Assembly (NCBI GenBank): GCA_017624235.1
Contig: JAGANL010000027.1
Coordinates: forward strand, 1-63,308
From: Lachnospiraceae bacterium
Lineage (GTDB): Bacteria > Bacillota > Clostridia > Lachnospirales > Lachnospiraceae
Reading direction: 5' to 3'
DNA: 63,308 nucleotides
Positions 18,659 to 27,643 of the stretch are shown in pieces. The translations under genes and the position numbers were made by a program. Positions within the stretch are counted from its first letter, which is position 1; every line of letters starts with the position of its first letter. The notes under the pieces are model-generated. The model ran no database searches, had not been told where the DNA came from, and was given only the letters and a program-made list of their open reading frames with translations.

Positions 18659-19066
18659 TCAAACATATTTTGTTATTTGCAGCCGATTCTGTCCGTTACA
18701 ATAATTGTATTGCATGGCATCCATATTCCTTTTAACTATAAAAATACCCAGTCCACCAATTTTTCTGTCCTCAGCAGATAAAGTAACATCCGGATCCGGC
18801 TTTTCTAATGGATTGTATGGTACACCGCTGTCTATAAATGTAATACAGACAGCTTTGGGGCTATCCTGAATTTCTACTCTAACAGTGGCTTTTCCGATTT
18901 TATCTGTATATGCATAAAATGCTATATTGCTAAACAGTTCATCAATGGCAATATCTACCTGCATTTTAACATCCATCGAACAATCATTCTCATCCAGGAA
19001 CTCATCTACGAAATCCGTTATCACACCGATATTTTCAACAGTGGCATCCAAAGTAATCTCTTTCAT
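18659..19066 (-). CDS. RsbW/SpoIIAB-like ATP-binding anti-sigma kinase
   Basis: A 135-residue protein with a GHKL ATPase fold. The N-box is DIAIDELFSNIAFYAY (Glu43, Asn47), the G1 box region is FIDSGVPYNP and the G2 box is GGLGIFIVK. In the RsbW/SpoIIAB family such proteins bind a sigma factor or phosphorylate a STAS partner. No STAS or sigma gene lies next to it here. It starts 3 bases after the truncated SpoIIE-type phosphatase gene, so the two formed one operon. It appears intact although its partner is damaged, and its promoter may have been lost with the upstream DNA. Confidence 0.85.
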   Translation of the reverse strand: MKEITLDATVENIGVITDFVDEFLDENDCSMDVKMQVDIAIDELFSNIAFYAYTDKIGKATVRVEIQDSPKAVCITFIDSGVPYNPLEKPDPDVTLSAEDRKIGGLGIFIVKRNMDAMQYNYCNGQNRLQITKYV

Positions 19067-19069
19067 AGG

Positions 19070-19585
19070 CTATTCCCCCATTTTCTTAATATACTCAAGA
19101 CACAGCATTGTAATATCATCAAACTGATCAGCCTCTCCTACCAAAGCATCTATGTCTGCTTTCACAAGTTTCAATATCTGCTCCGGATTACAGTCTGTAC
19201 ATTTCTGATTCAGCACATTGCTCAGTCTGTCCATTCCGTATAACTGATTATCGTTATCGGTTGCCTCTGTTACTCCATCCGTGTATTGGAATACTCTATC
19301 TCCCTCATTGAGCTGAATCACCTGCTCTTTATACTGAATATCCTCCATACCTGCAAGGACAAAACCCGCACGAATCTTGTAAGCCTCATAGCCTTCACCT
19401 TTGCGATAAATAAATGGTGGCTCATGTCCTGCATTGACATATCGGAACTCTCCTGTGACAAGGTCAAGCACACCTTCAAAAGCTGTAATAAACATTCCAT
19501 TGTCATTTGACTCGCAAAGGATATTTTCTCCTCTGGCTATCGACAACCGCTTTCTTAAAGAATGCGATTCCCTGCCACATACTTT
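19070..19585 (-). pseudogene. 5'-truncated SpoIIE/RsbU-type PP2C phosphatase
   Basis: The readable frame covers only the C-terminal half of a SpoIIE-type phosphatase domain, from ESNDNGMFITAFEGVLDL through YVNAGHEPPF, YTDGVTEA and the metal-binding DDITMLCLEY. The first half of the domain, with the GDFYD and ADVSGKG motifs, and any sensor domain are missing. The only possible start is a TTG at 19546 with no clear ribosome-binding site. Upstream the frame runs into unrelated sequence. I read it as a remnant that has lost essential metal ligands. The alternative, a short active protein, is unlikely. Confidence 0.75.
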
Positions 19586-19813
19586 GCTTCAATCCCAACC
19601 AGATCTCCACCAGGATATGCAAATCGTTCCAACCTCTGCCGAGGTGATAACACCTGCGGATGTGCCAATACAAGACGCCAATACATTTTTGATACCTGTA
19701 TCGCATCTGTCATCACTCTGAAAATGGATTCTATCTACCAGCCACATCGCTTCCTATACTAAAATAGATTTCGCACCCTGATAATTCAATATTTCAGCTA
19801 ACAAAATAGCAAT

Positions 19814-20056
19814 TTATGCCGTTACAGCCAGTGGATGCAGTGCATCCTGAAGGTATTCGGGAATTTTGAGCATGGCAATCACGTCCATGTTTCTGGATTT
19901 TTTGCTGTGATCCGCGCAGGACGCCCTGGTCTGAGCCAGCTTTCTTCGTTTGCCGGCAATAGTCCTTTTATCAAATGACTTAACAGGACCGATTACATTG
20001 GATTCCTTGTAGAAAAAATCCTCTTTGAAGGAACCGGTTCTCTGTTGCAGATACAT
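19814..20056 (-). CDS. Short open frame of unknown origin
   Basis: An 80-residue open frame rich in Lys, Arg and Ser (MYLQQRTGSFKEDFFYKESN at the start). I do not recognise it. An extended -10 sequence TGGTATAAT lies near 20090 on the minus strand, and AAGGAG sits one base before the ATG, too close for a good ribosome-binding site. It may be the start of a transposase or another mobile-element gene cut short. Coding status is doubtful. Confidence 0.25.
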   Translation of the reverse strand: MYLQQRTGSFKEDFFYKESNVIGPVKSFDKRTIAGKRRKLAQTRASCADHSKKSRNMDVIAMLKIPEYLQDALHPLAVTA

Positions 20057-20239
20057 GCTCCTTGGTTTGTTGGTTTCCAGACAATTCCATTATACCAAAC
20101 AGAATGTATTTATGCCTTTTTTATTAGTTGAAATATTAAATTATCAAGGTTCAGCACGCCTTATTGGTGTGAAAAATTCGCATAAATAATATATCGGCTT
20201 GTACTATTTAATTATTAACCTATCATAATCCTTTTCTAG

Positions 20240-20440
20240 TTACCAGACTCTTACGGCAGCATAATCAAGCCTGGTGGCGAATGACGAAAGCCCTACGCTG
20301 TCCGTATCTCAAAACTTGTGGAAGACCATAGCGGAGCCGTTGTTCCGGAACACATGAAATACTCGGACTCTCCTACTTTCGCAGAGCTGTATGAGAAACG
20401 GAAGAAATACCTCATCAATCACAAGAACTGTTCCTTCCAG
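20240..20440 (+). pseudogene. Remnant of a tyrosine-recombinase integrase N-terminus
   Basis: The plus strand translates to GSIIKPGGE, a stop, then RKPYAVRISKL and later PTFAELYEKRKKY. The first parts resemble the AP2-like arm-binding domain of phage/ICE integrases (usual form G-S-I-x-K-L-S-G-x-R-R-K-P-Y). The last resembles the start of their SAM-like domain (T-F-A-E-L-Y-E-x-W). One in-frame stop, a deletion between the two parts and loss of the catalytic domain make this a pseudogene. The assignment is from recalled family motifs and is moderately sure. Confidence 0.55.
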
Positions 20441-20444
20441 TTCC

Positions 20445-20858
20445 TTACATCACTTCTCCATCAACCACCAAAGTTACTTCCGTATATGTTTTGCTCAAGA
20501 AGGTCTTATAATCTTCCATCTGCCCTTTATCAACTTTGCCATTTGTTTTTAGCGACAACTCTATAGCATACTGTTCCGTTCCTTCATCGTAGGTTACTGT
20601 CGCATCTGCTGATTCAATTCCATCTTTATCTATAAATGTCCTTTCCGTAACCTGTCCCAGATAATCACAGTATTGTTCCTCCTTATCACTTAATGCTTCC
20701 ATATCATCCAAATTGATTGATACTGCACCTTCTTCTGCGACAATCTGCGTAGTATCGTTTTCCGCTATTTGTGTGCCCTCTGCATTGGTTATTATTTCAC
20801 ACCCTGCTAATAGCAGCGCACACATTATTGCCATCAGAAACGCTGTTATTTTTTTCAT
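20445..20858 (-). CDS. Small secreted lipoprotein
   Basis: A 137-residue protein with a lipoprotein signal: basic MKKITAFLMA start, hydrophobic stretch and lipobox LLAGC near residue 20. I use ATG 20858, 8 bases after AGGAGG. The TTG three bases upstream is the other option. The mature part is acidic and of no family I recognise (VTYDEGTEQYAIELSLKTNG in the middle suggests a beta-rich domain). The gene stands alone, next to the degenerate region and the toxin-antitoxin pair, so it is probably accessory. Confidence 0.75.
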   Translation of the reverse strand: MKKITAFLMAIMCALLLAGCEIITNAEGTQIAENDTTQIVAEEGAVSINLDDMEALSDKEEQYCDYLGQVTERTFIDKDGIESADATVTYDEGTEQYAIELSLKTNGKVDKGQMEDYKTFLSKTYTEVTLVVDGEVM

Positions 20859-20952
20859 CAATTCATCCTCCTGCGAACTTCAAAAAGCATCCAAAATCAG
20901 TAAAAAAGAGTGTATACCACGTGTATAGAATGATTGTCGGACAATTTCAAAC

Positions 20953-21252
20953 TTATTCAAATATCTTCATAATATCCTGATACCGATTCACAACCCGGTA
21001 AATCTCCACATACTCTTTTCCAATCTTATACAGCACAACATAATTCCCAGAAATCACATATTTATAATCCGTGCGAAAGCTGACTCTCTTAGCAAGATCA
21101 GCTCCCATATACGGAAATTGCTGTATATTCTCAATTCGAGCATATATCTCCTGAATGGTCTTTACTGCCATTTCTTCATTATCTTCAGCAATATACTCTT
21201 TAATATTCTTCAAGTCATCTGCTACAATAGGGTTAATCCGTAATTTCATCAT
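20953..21252 (-). CDS. RelE/ParE-family toxin
   Basis: A 99-residue protein with the compact RelE/ParE fold pattern: an N-terminal strand and helix (LRINPIVADDLKNIKEYI), a middle FPYMGADLAKRV segment and the C-terminal GNYVVLYKIGKEYVEIYRVVNRYQDI. Family members cut mRNA at the ribosome (RelE) or block gyrase (ParE), and sequence alone does not decide which. The antitoxin gene ends 3 bases upstream, a standard antitoxin-first pair. Confidence 0.88.
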   Translation of the reverse strand: MMKLRINPIVADDLKNIKEYIAEDNEEMAVKTIQEIYARIENIQQFPYMGADLAKRVSFRTDYKYVISGNYVVLYKIGKEYVEIYRVVNRYQDIMKIFE

Positions 21253-21255
21253 AGG

Positions 21256-21504
21256 CTATACCCCGACAGATTTCTTCAGTTCATCCAAACTCATCCAGGC
21301 ATTTTTATCCTTAACAGCTTCTTCTGCTTCCTGCAGCTTCATCAACAGCTTTTTCTCAGCTTTTTCACGCTCATAGTCTTCAATATCCATAACCACAAAC
21401 TTGCCTCTGCCATTTTTTGTCAGAAATACCGGCTCTCCAACTTGGCAATTTTTCAACACTTCATTATAATTTCTTAAATCTGATACAGGTAATATATTCG
21501 GCAT
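21256..21504 (-). CDS. Phd/YefM-family antitoxin
   Basis: An 82-residue protein. The N-terminal DNA-binding part has the family pattern LPVSDLRNYNEVLKNCQVGE, then PVFLTKNGRGKFVVMDIEDY. The C-terminal helical tail probably covers the toxin. It should repress its own promoter alone and more strongly with the toxin. The gene follows a promoter overlapped by an inverted repeat (21547-21592). Confidence 0.9.
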   Translation of the reverse strand: MPNILPVSDLRNYNEVLKNCQVGEPVFLTKNGRGKFVVMDIEDYEREKAEKKLLMKLQEAEEAVKDKNAWMSLDELKKSVGV

Positions 21505-21546
21505 AAAATCAACTTCCTTCCCTTAATATAATTTCTCCACTTATAT

Positions 21547-21592
21547 ATTATACGCAAGAAAGCTGTAAAATTCAACGTGGAGTTTTACAGCT
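21547..21592 (-). promoter_or_regulatory. Toxin-antitoxin promoter with overlapping inverted repeat
   Basis: The -35 is TTGAAT (21570-21575) and the -10 is TATAAT (21547-21552), with a 17-bp spacer on the minus strand. The perfect 10-bp inverted repeat AGCTGTAAAA (21561-21570)/TTTTACAGCT (21583-21592) covers the edge of the -35. It is a likely operator for the Phd-type antitoxin, and could also act as a hairpin in transcripts coming from gdhA. Confidence 0.6.
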
Positions 21593-21713
21593 TTTAAATA
21601 TGAAAATTATTCTTGCCATAACTGTATTACGTGTAACTTTTAAGTATATTATTGCTTTTTGCACCCTAAAGTTCTTGTGTATTCTGCACAAGAGCATGAA
21701 ATAGTCCAAACAA

Positions 21714-21758
21714 AGAAATGTCGGATTCAAGCCATTTCCAACCCAATCCGACATTTCT
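21714..21758 (-). terminator. Hairpin after gdhA
   Basis: A perfect 14-bp inverted repeat, AGAAATGTCGGATT (21714-21727) and its complement (21745-21758), with a 17-base loop, lies about 30 bases past the gdhA stop. On the minus strand it is followed by TTGTTTGG, a poor T-run. It probably ends or protects the gdhA transcript. Confidence 0.5.
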
Positions 21759-21789
21759 GAATCTCACATCAATTTATGCACTTTTACTA

Positions 21790-23154
<1,365 letters not shown>

Positions 23155-23221
23155 TTATGTATATTTTTCCTGATAGAGCCACGTTGTGTATTATTGTATA
23201 CATTTTGTGCGTATAATTGCA

Positions 23222-23254
23222 CAAAAAATGCAGATGACAAACAGTCATCTGCAT
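23222..23254 (-). terminator. Intrinsic terminator in the gdhA leader
   Basis: On the minus strand a perfect 10-bp stem, ATGCAGATGA and its complement TCATCTGCAT, with a 7-base loop is followed by TTTTTTG. It lies about 85-115 bases before the gdhA start and only about 15 bases after the predicted transcription start. It is either a leader attenuator of gdhA or the terminator of the upstream gene. Confidence 0.75.
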
Positions 23255-23277
23255 CCACGACTCCTTTGTCAGAGATT

Positions 23278-23306
23278 ATTATATAATGATGTTGCAAAAA
23301 TCACAA
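23278..23306 (-). promoter_or_regulatory. gdhA: Promoter of gdhA
   Basis: The -35 is TTGTGA (23301-23306) and the -10 is TATAAT (23278-23283), with a 17-bp spacer on the minus strand. Transcription would start near 23270, giving a leader of about 135 bases that carries the terminator hairpin and AAAGGAG plus an ATG at 23254 inside that hairpin. Confidence 0.65.
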
Positions 23307-23361
23307 GTACTTTATTTCATTAAACTGTAAAAGTTTTAAAAAAATTAAAAGAAGCATCCTG

Positions 23362-23793
23362 CTACAGATACTTCTTTAAATGTTCTATATTCTTTTCCTC
23401 GAACGCCATCAGCTCCCTAGCCATTTCCACAGCATAACGACCAGCCTCCTCATTGGCATTCAATGCACGGCACAACTGTGTAATGCCTCGATTGCTCCCC
23501 TGGATCACCATCTCTGCAATATGGCTCGTACTGGTATTAAACAGCGTATTGGCATGAATTCCTCCAATCAGCATCATATCCTCGATGGCATTGTCACGGC
23601 AGGGCTCCACATGTCCCTCCAGCATTTTATCTGCAGCACGATTTCCGATTTCCGCATAATGAATCGCCTGTCTGGATAGCTGCATGGCAAAATCATCCTC
23701 ATAAACCTTACCGCTCAACGCATCTATGGCCTTTGTCGCCATACGCGCATTTTTCTGTACTTCTCTGAGAACTGCTGCATCTGCTCTTTTCAT
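23362..23793 (-). CDS. Conserved-looking helical protein of unknown function
   Basis: A 143-residue, almost all-helical protein without signal or membrane segment. It starts MKRADAAVLREVQKNARMAT, and the ribosome-binding site GGAGGAAG lies about 5 bases before the ATG. A Cys in EPCRDNAIEDMMLIGG, two His residues and regular heptads suggest a four-helix bundle, perhaps ferritin-like, but I see no clear metal motif. I do not recognise the family. It stands between an oxidoreductase and gdhA, with a 21-bp palindrome upstream that may control it. Confidence 0.7.
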   Translation of the reverse strand: MKRADAAVLREVQKNARMATKAIDALSGKVYEDDFAMQLSRQAIHYAEIGNRAADKMLEGHVEPCRDNAIEDMMLIGGIHANTLFNTSTSHIAEMVIQGSNRGITQLCRALNANEEAGRYAVEMARELMAFEEKNIEHLKKYL

Positions 23794-23862
23794 ACGACTT
23801 CCTCCGTCCGCACGTGTTCTTACCTGAGAAGTATTGCCACAATATGTATATTTTATACAATA

Positions 23863-23883
23863 TAGAATATACAGTATATTCTA
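23863..23883. promoter_or_regulatory. 21-bp palindrome upstream of 23362-23793
   Basis: A perfect palindrome with one central base: TAGAATATAC, A, GTATATTCTA. It overlaps the stop codon of the upstream oxidoreductase and lies about 70 bases before the unknown gene. There is no T-run, so it looks more like a regulator-binding site than a terminator. A TTGTATAAAAT -10-like sequence follows it. Confidence 0.45.
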
Positions 23884-24873
23884 CACACCTTCACTATTTT
23901 CAAACGGATAACGTACACCTAACTGTCCGCGGATTTCATCCATCTGACGCATAATCCGAAGAGTCTCCTCATGCGGAATATCCGGATATTCCAGCCATCC
24001 CTTGCGGACTGCTTCCAGGCTGGCCTCTACCTCGTACTCATAACCGCTAATCTGCTTCGGCCTCTTATAAAATGCAATTTTCTTATGATTGCTGTCAAAC
24101 ACAGTCATGCTTTCAAAATTATTGATATTTTCAATGACTGCATATCCCTTTGTTCCATGAATCATGCCCTTACGGTCACCAATGGCAAGCATGGAACAGT
24201 TCAAAACAGCCATCTTCCCATCCTCAAAAATCAGGGTTACACTGTCCTGCTCATCCATTCCCTTTTCTGTATAGGTACAAACGGAAGAAATGGTTTTTAC
24301 GTCCTTGCCGAACATCATGGCTGCAAAATGTAAGGTATAAACACCCACATCCAATAAGGAACCACCTGCTAATGCAGGTTCCTGCATTCTTTCTACATGA
24401 TCGATCTGATAGCTCAGATTGGCAGAAAGCATCTTTGGCTCTCCAATCACACCGCTTTCTAACACATCCCGCATCGTCTTTAAGAAAGGCATATATCGTG
24501 TCCAGATAGCTTCTGTAATAAAGACTCCCTTTCCACGGGCATAACGGAACAATTCCTCTGCCTGTGCCGCATTGGCGCAAAAAGCCTTCTCACACAGAAC
24601 CGGCTTTCCATGATCAATACAGAGCATGGCATGTTCAAAATGATGTGAATGGGGTGTGGATATATAGACCAGATCCACCTTTTCATCCTGCACAAGCTCC
24701 TCATAAGAGCCATATGCCTTTTTCATACCGTACTCTTTGGCAAAGACTTCTGCTCTTTCCAAATCTCTGGCTGCCACTGCATAACGATTAACATGCTTCA
24801 TTCCTTTGAGCGTTTTAGCCATCACGCCGGCAATATTTCCTGCACCGATGATTCCAACATTCATCCTTCTCAT
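23881..24873 (-). CDS. Gfo/Idh/MocA-family NAD(P)-dependent oxidoreductase
   Basis: A 330-residue enzyme with an N-terminal Rossmann domain (VGIIGAGNIAGVMAKTL), the family motif VLCEKAFCANAAQAEELF carrying the E-K pair, and a C-terminal alpha/beta domain with DVGVYTLHF. Family members oxidise or reduce sugars, inositols or related diols. The substrate cannot be told here, and no sugar-pathway gene is adjacent. It starts 10 bases after the SH3 protein gene stop, so the two may be cotranscribed. Confidence 0.9.
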   Translation of the reverse strand: MRRMNVGIIGAGNIAGVMAKTLKGMKHVNRYAVAARDLERAEVFAKEYGMKKAYGSYEELVQDEKVDLVYISTPHSHHFEHAMLCIDHGKPVLCEKAFCANAAQAEELFRYARGKGVFITEAIWTRYMPFLKTMRDVLESGVIGEPKMLSANLSYQIDHVERMQEPALAGGSLLDVGVYTLHFAAMMFGKDVKTISSVCTYTEKGMDEQDSVTLIFEDGKMAVLNCSMLAIGDRKGMIHGTKGYAVIENINNFESMTVFDSNHKKIAFYKRPKQISGYEYEVEASLEAVRKGWLEYPDIPHEETLRIMRQMDEIRGQLGVRYPFENSEGV

Positions 24874-24883
24874 TTGTATTACC

Positions 24884-26194
24884 TCATTCTACATATTCAG
24901 ACTTTACATATGCCGTCTGTCCGTTATATTTGATCTTCGTCCAACCATCTGCCTGTTTCATGATAACCTGCAGCACTTCACCCTGGTATACGGTAGCAAT
25001 ACGTTCTCCGTTTTCACTGGCAGATTTACGGATATTGACGCTTTCCTTTACCCGTACCGTCTTTCCGCTCGGATCACTGGGCTCTCCTGCATTTTGACCG
25101 GCCTGTCCTGCTTCGTCTTCCTGTCCTGCATTTTCAGCATCATTTTCATCCGCAGTCTGTGCCCCCACTACGGTCAGAAACTCTGTTTTAATAAAGGCTT
25201 CCCTGCCATTAAAATCAATCTTACTCCAGCCGTTTCCACGGTTTTCAAGCAGTGTAAACTGCTGCCCTACCTCGGCCTTTCCCAGCTTATCTGCCGTTTC
25301 ACTGTCGGAGCTGCGGATATTGACCACATCATTTGCCGCCACAATCTGTGTTACAGGAGTCTCCTGCACTTCTTCGGTCTCAATTTCCGTCTCCGGCTCC
25401 GAAGCTTCCGTCTCTGTCACCTTTGCAGCAAGCTCCTCTGCAACTGCTGTTTTCAGCTTCTGTGGCAACTCTTCCAGAAGAGCCGACAACGTTTCATCCG
25501 ATTCCTTGGCTTCCACATATTTTACATCTGCACGATTGAACAGATCCCTGACATCCTCCTGTGCCGAAATCTCTGCAATGTAATTTTCCACATTTTCATC
25601 TACCGCACCATCGAAAATCCAATAATTGCCTTCCTCATTACGGCAGATAAAATAAGAAGAGATTCCCGGTACCTGTACACTGTAGCCATAAAAAAGTGCT
25701 TCATAATAAACGTAGACCAGATAGGAGTCCTCCATCGGTCCGATTTTGGTATAGCAATCGACCTGCGGATAGCTCTCAATGTATTCACTCTTTTTCTGGA
25801 TACGAATCTGCTCTTCTTCACTGGTATAGCTCTTCAAGGAGAGAATCGTTTCCAGATCCCCGTCTGCCAGAGCCGCGAAATAACAGTGCATCAAATCATT
25901 GATTTCCGGATAAGCATTCTCCTCCAACGGAACATCCGGTACCGGAATCACACTTCCGATTCCTTCCGTCTGTGCCTGCGTCTCTCCTTCAGCCGGCATT
26001 GCCACATTCTTCCCGTTTCCTCCGGCAGCAAAAATCGCCAGTATAATAATAAGTACCGCCGCTGCCGACGGTATGGATATTTTTTTATTTGCAGCCATCA
26101 GCTCCAAAAGCTGTCCGGCTCTTTTTTTTACTTTTTCCATTAAAGTCTTTACGTTCTCTTTCAGCTTTGTAAACTGCTCTTCTGAACTGTTCAT
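24884..26194 (-). CDS. Membrane-anchored protein with bacterial SH3 repeats
   Basis: A 436-residue protein. A charged cytosolic N-terminus (about 1-38) leads to one membrane segment (about 39-58, IPSAAAVLIIILAIFAAGG), then an extracellular domain of unknown type (about 85-215) with several Tyr and Asp residues, a Glu/Thr-rich linker and two SH3b domains. The first SH3b has DVVNIRSSDSETADKLGK (about 290-345). The second has ESVNIRKSASENGERIAT and ends at the C-terminus. SH3b domains usually bind wall peptides or polysaccharides, so a role at the envelope is likely. No enzymatic domain is visible. Confidence 0.85.
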   Translation of the reverse strand: MNSSEEQFTKLKENVKTLMEKVKKRAGQLLELMAANKKISIPSAAAVLIIILAIFAAGGNGKNVAMPAEGETQAQTEGIGSVIPVPDVPLEENAYPEINDLMHCYFAALADGDLETILSLKSYTSEEEQIRIQKKSEYIESYPQVDCYTKIGPMEDSYLVYVYYEALFYGYSVQVPGISSYFICRNEEGNYWIFDGAVDENVENYIAEISAQEDVRDLFNRADVKYVEAKESDETLSALLEELPQKLKTAVAEELAAKVTETEASEPETEIETEEVQETPVTQIVAANDVVNIRSSDSETADKLGKAEVGQQFTLLENRGNGWSKIDFNGREAFIKTEFLTVVGAQTADENDAENAGQEDEAGQAGQNAGEPSDPSGKTVRVKESVNIRKSASENGERIATVYQGEVLQVIMKQADGWTKIKYNGQTAYVKSEYVE

Positions 26195-26233
26195 GTAAAC
26201 ACCTTTCCCGAATCATTTTGCTTCATTATAAAA

Positions 26234-26371
26234 TCAGAGTGATGTAAAAATGCACTCGACAGGAATCGAACCTGCATTAAAGGCGTCGGAGGCCTCCGTT
26301 CTATCCATTAGACTACGAGTGCCTATGTCAACTTATCGTTAACATATTACAATTTTATTACATCACTCTGA
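26234..26371 (-). repeat. 14-bp inverted repeat flanking tRNA-Arg
   Basis: TCAGAGTGATGTAA (26234-26247) and its exact complement (26358-26371) flank the tRNA on both sides. In the minus-strand transcript the leader and trailer can pair, forming a closing stem. The trailer arm is followed by TTTTATAATG, so it may also help termination. Confidence 0.7.
26251..26322 (-). tRNA. tRNA-Arg (anticodon CCG)
   Basis: The minus strand folds as a cloverleaf: acceptor GCACTCG/CGAGTGC, anticodon stem GAGGC/GCCTT around the loop CTCCGAC, giving anticodon CCG (Arg, codon CGG), and T arm GGTTCGATTCC. The discriminator is A and no CCA is encoded. The D stem has one C-A mismatch. Confidence 0.93.
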
Positions 26372-26374
26372 CTT

Positions 26375-26403
26375 ATAGTATCACAATATCATGATGTTGT
26401 CCA
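26375..26403 (-). promoter_or_regulatory. Promoter of tRNA-Arg
   Basis: The -35 is TGGACA (26398-26403) and the -10 is TACTAT (26375-26380), preceded by TGA (extended -10), with a 17-bp spacer on the minus strand. The predicted start falls at the edge of the leader arm of the inverted repeat, so the whole arm would be transcribed. Confidence 0.5.
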
Positions 26404-26443
26404 GTCCGAAAATTCTATTTTTATCCTTTGGGGTTGATTGGTT

Positions 26444-27442
26444 TTAGCCTTCACATAAAAGAGTGATTTTTCCCGTCATACGATCAAAATAATAAACGGA
26501 ATCCGACAGCACATCCTCTGCATCCAGCTGTGTCTCATTGACCTCCTTTACCATCTGCTGCAGTCTCCCCGCATCCTCTTTTCCTGAATCCGGCACAAGA
26601 ATGACCTCATGCACCGAGCACGGCAGGATAAAAAAGTTCTGTTCCTTTTTTTGAGCAAATTCTGCCAGTACATTGGGATACAGAATGGTTCCGGCTCCAT
26701 ATTGTTTATTTTTGCTGCCCATGACATACATCATGACTTCGCCGTGCACCGTACGAAGCTCTTCATCCAGCTCCGCACGCATCGTATCGGCCCATTCCTC
26801 CGCCTTTTCTCTGGAACGGTTCGACACCTTGTCCCGGCAGAAATCCTCTATATCATTCCGGATCTGCTCCTCAAGCATCTCACGTATGATTTCCTCCATC
26901 CCCTTCACATAAACTCTGTTATAGCGTGGTGTATTTTCCACAGCCGCCTGCAGCAGCACATCCGTGTTCACATCCCACATACGGCAATGCTCTTCCCTAA
27001 CCAGAACTGCTGCATGTGAAATGCTGTCATTCATAACGATGCACGCAAAAATGACTGCCAGATCCAAAAAACGCATGTGCGGCATCTTCCGAAGCATTTC
27101 TTCATTTTTCTGATAGTTGACCAGACGATAGACGATTTTTCCCTTCACCTGTTCATAATGCATAAAAAAGTCCATTTTTATACTGTCATGGAAGCGGCTT
27201 TTTTCATACACACGAAGCACCTGTCCAAGAATGCTCTTCATCGTCCTTCCATCACAATATTCCTGATATAGCTCATCCAGATAGATGGTCGGAGCAATAT
27301 TCACCCCTTCTCTGGAAATACATATTCCATGCCACACGACTCCGTTGTTCTTTGTAATACAATTAGCTTCTACGGTAACATCCTCCTCCAATCGTGCCTG
27401 AAGTCCTCTCACTACCTGTCTCTGAAATGCTGTAAGGTTCAT
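26444..27442 (-). CDS. DUF5688-like protein of unknown function
   Basis: A 332-residue cytosolic protein. I start it at ATG 27442 (MNLTAFQRQVV) after AAAGGAAG. Sequence character (ANCITKNNGVVWHGI, PTIYLDELYQEYCDG, LVNYQKNEEML, HMRFLDLAVIF) matches the DUF5688 type that is common, often in several copies, in gut Lachnospiraceae. The function is not known. The C-terminal half includes a segment resembling a peptidase-like or helical repeat region, without a clear catalytic motif. The gene is isolated between tRNA-Arg and the efp terminator. The longer reading from 27499 lacks a good ribosome-binding site. Confidence 0.75.
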   Translation of the reverse strand: MNLTAFQRQVVRGLQARLEEDVTVEANCITKNNGVVWHGICISREGVNIAPTIYLDELYQEYCDGRTMKSILGQVLRVYEKSRFHDSIKMDFFMHYEQVKGKIVYRLVNYQKNEEMLRKMPHMRFLDLAVIFACIVMNDSISHAAVLVREEHCRMWDVNTDVLLQAAVENTPRYNRVYVKGMEEIIREMLEEQIRNDIEDFCRDKVSNRSREKAEEWADTMRAELDEELRTVHGEVMMYVMGSKNKQYGAGTILYPNVLAEFAQKKEQNFFILPCSVHEVILVPDSGKEDAGRLQQMVKEVNETQLDAEDVLSDSVYYFDRMTGKITLLCEG

Positions 27443-27572
27443 TTTCTTCCTTTCCCTTTGCAGCAGTAACCCCTTTGAAACCATCTGACCTCTCCACACC
27501 CTGCATCTTCCTGTAGTCAGGCCTTTTCAGGAAGGCCACATATAAGAAAACTGCATATAAGAAAACTGCATA

Positions 27573-27609
27573 TAAAAAATAAGACAATAGAAGCCTTCTA
27601 TTGTCTTAT
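27573..27609 (-). terminator. Terminator of the aro-efp operon
   Basis: A perfect 14-bp stem, ATAAGACAATAGAA with its complement (27579-27592/27596-27609), and a 3-base loop are followed on the minus strand by TTTTTTAT. It lies 35 bases past the efp stop. Three imperfect copies of TTTTCTTATATGCAG follow immediately downstream. Confidence 0.9.
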
Positions 27610-27643
27610 CAGTCCGTTTTCCATACGATATGCGATTCCATTC

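Larger units (their letters stand above)
19586..20444. other. Degenerate region holding gene remnants
   Basis: About 860 bases without a convincing intact gene, between the truncated phosphatase and the lipoprotein gene. It contains a short minus-strand open frame (19814-20056) and a plus-strand integrase remnant (20240-20440). The part between is AT-rich with no coding signal I can recognise. The pattern fits a scar left by insertion and decay of a mobile element. Confidence 0.6.

Noticed and set aside
21572-21754. Short minus-strand frame after gdhA
   Set aside because: It spans the two hairpins after gdhA and has no ribosome-binding site.
27363-27587. Short frame beginning MSYFLYAVFLYAVFLYVAFL
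   Set aside because: It reads through the three imperfect repeats after the efp terminator and overlaps the DUF5688-like gene. The repeat DNA creates the apparent protein.
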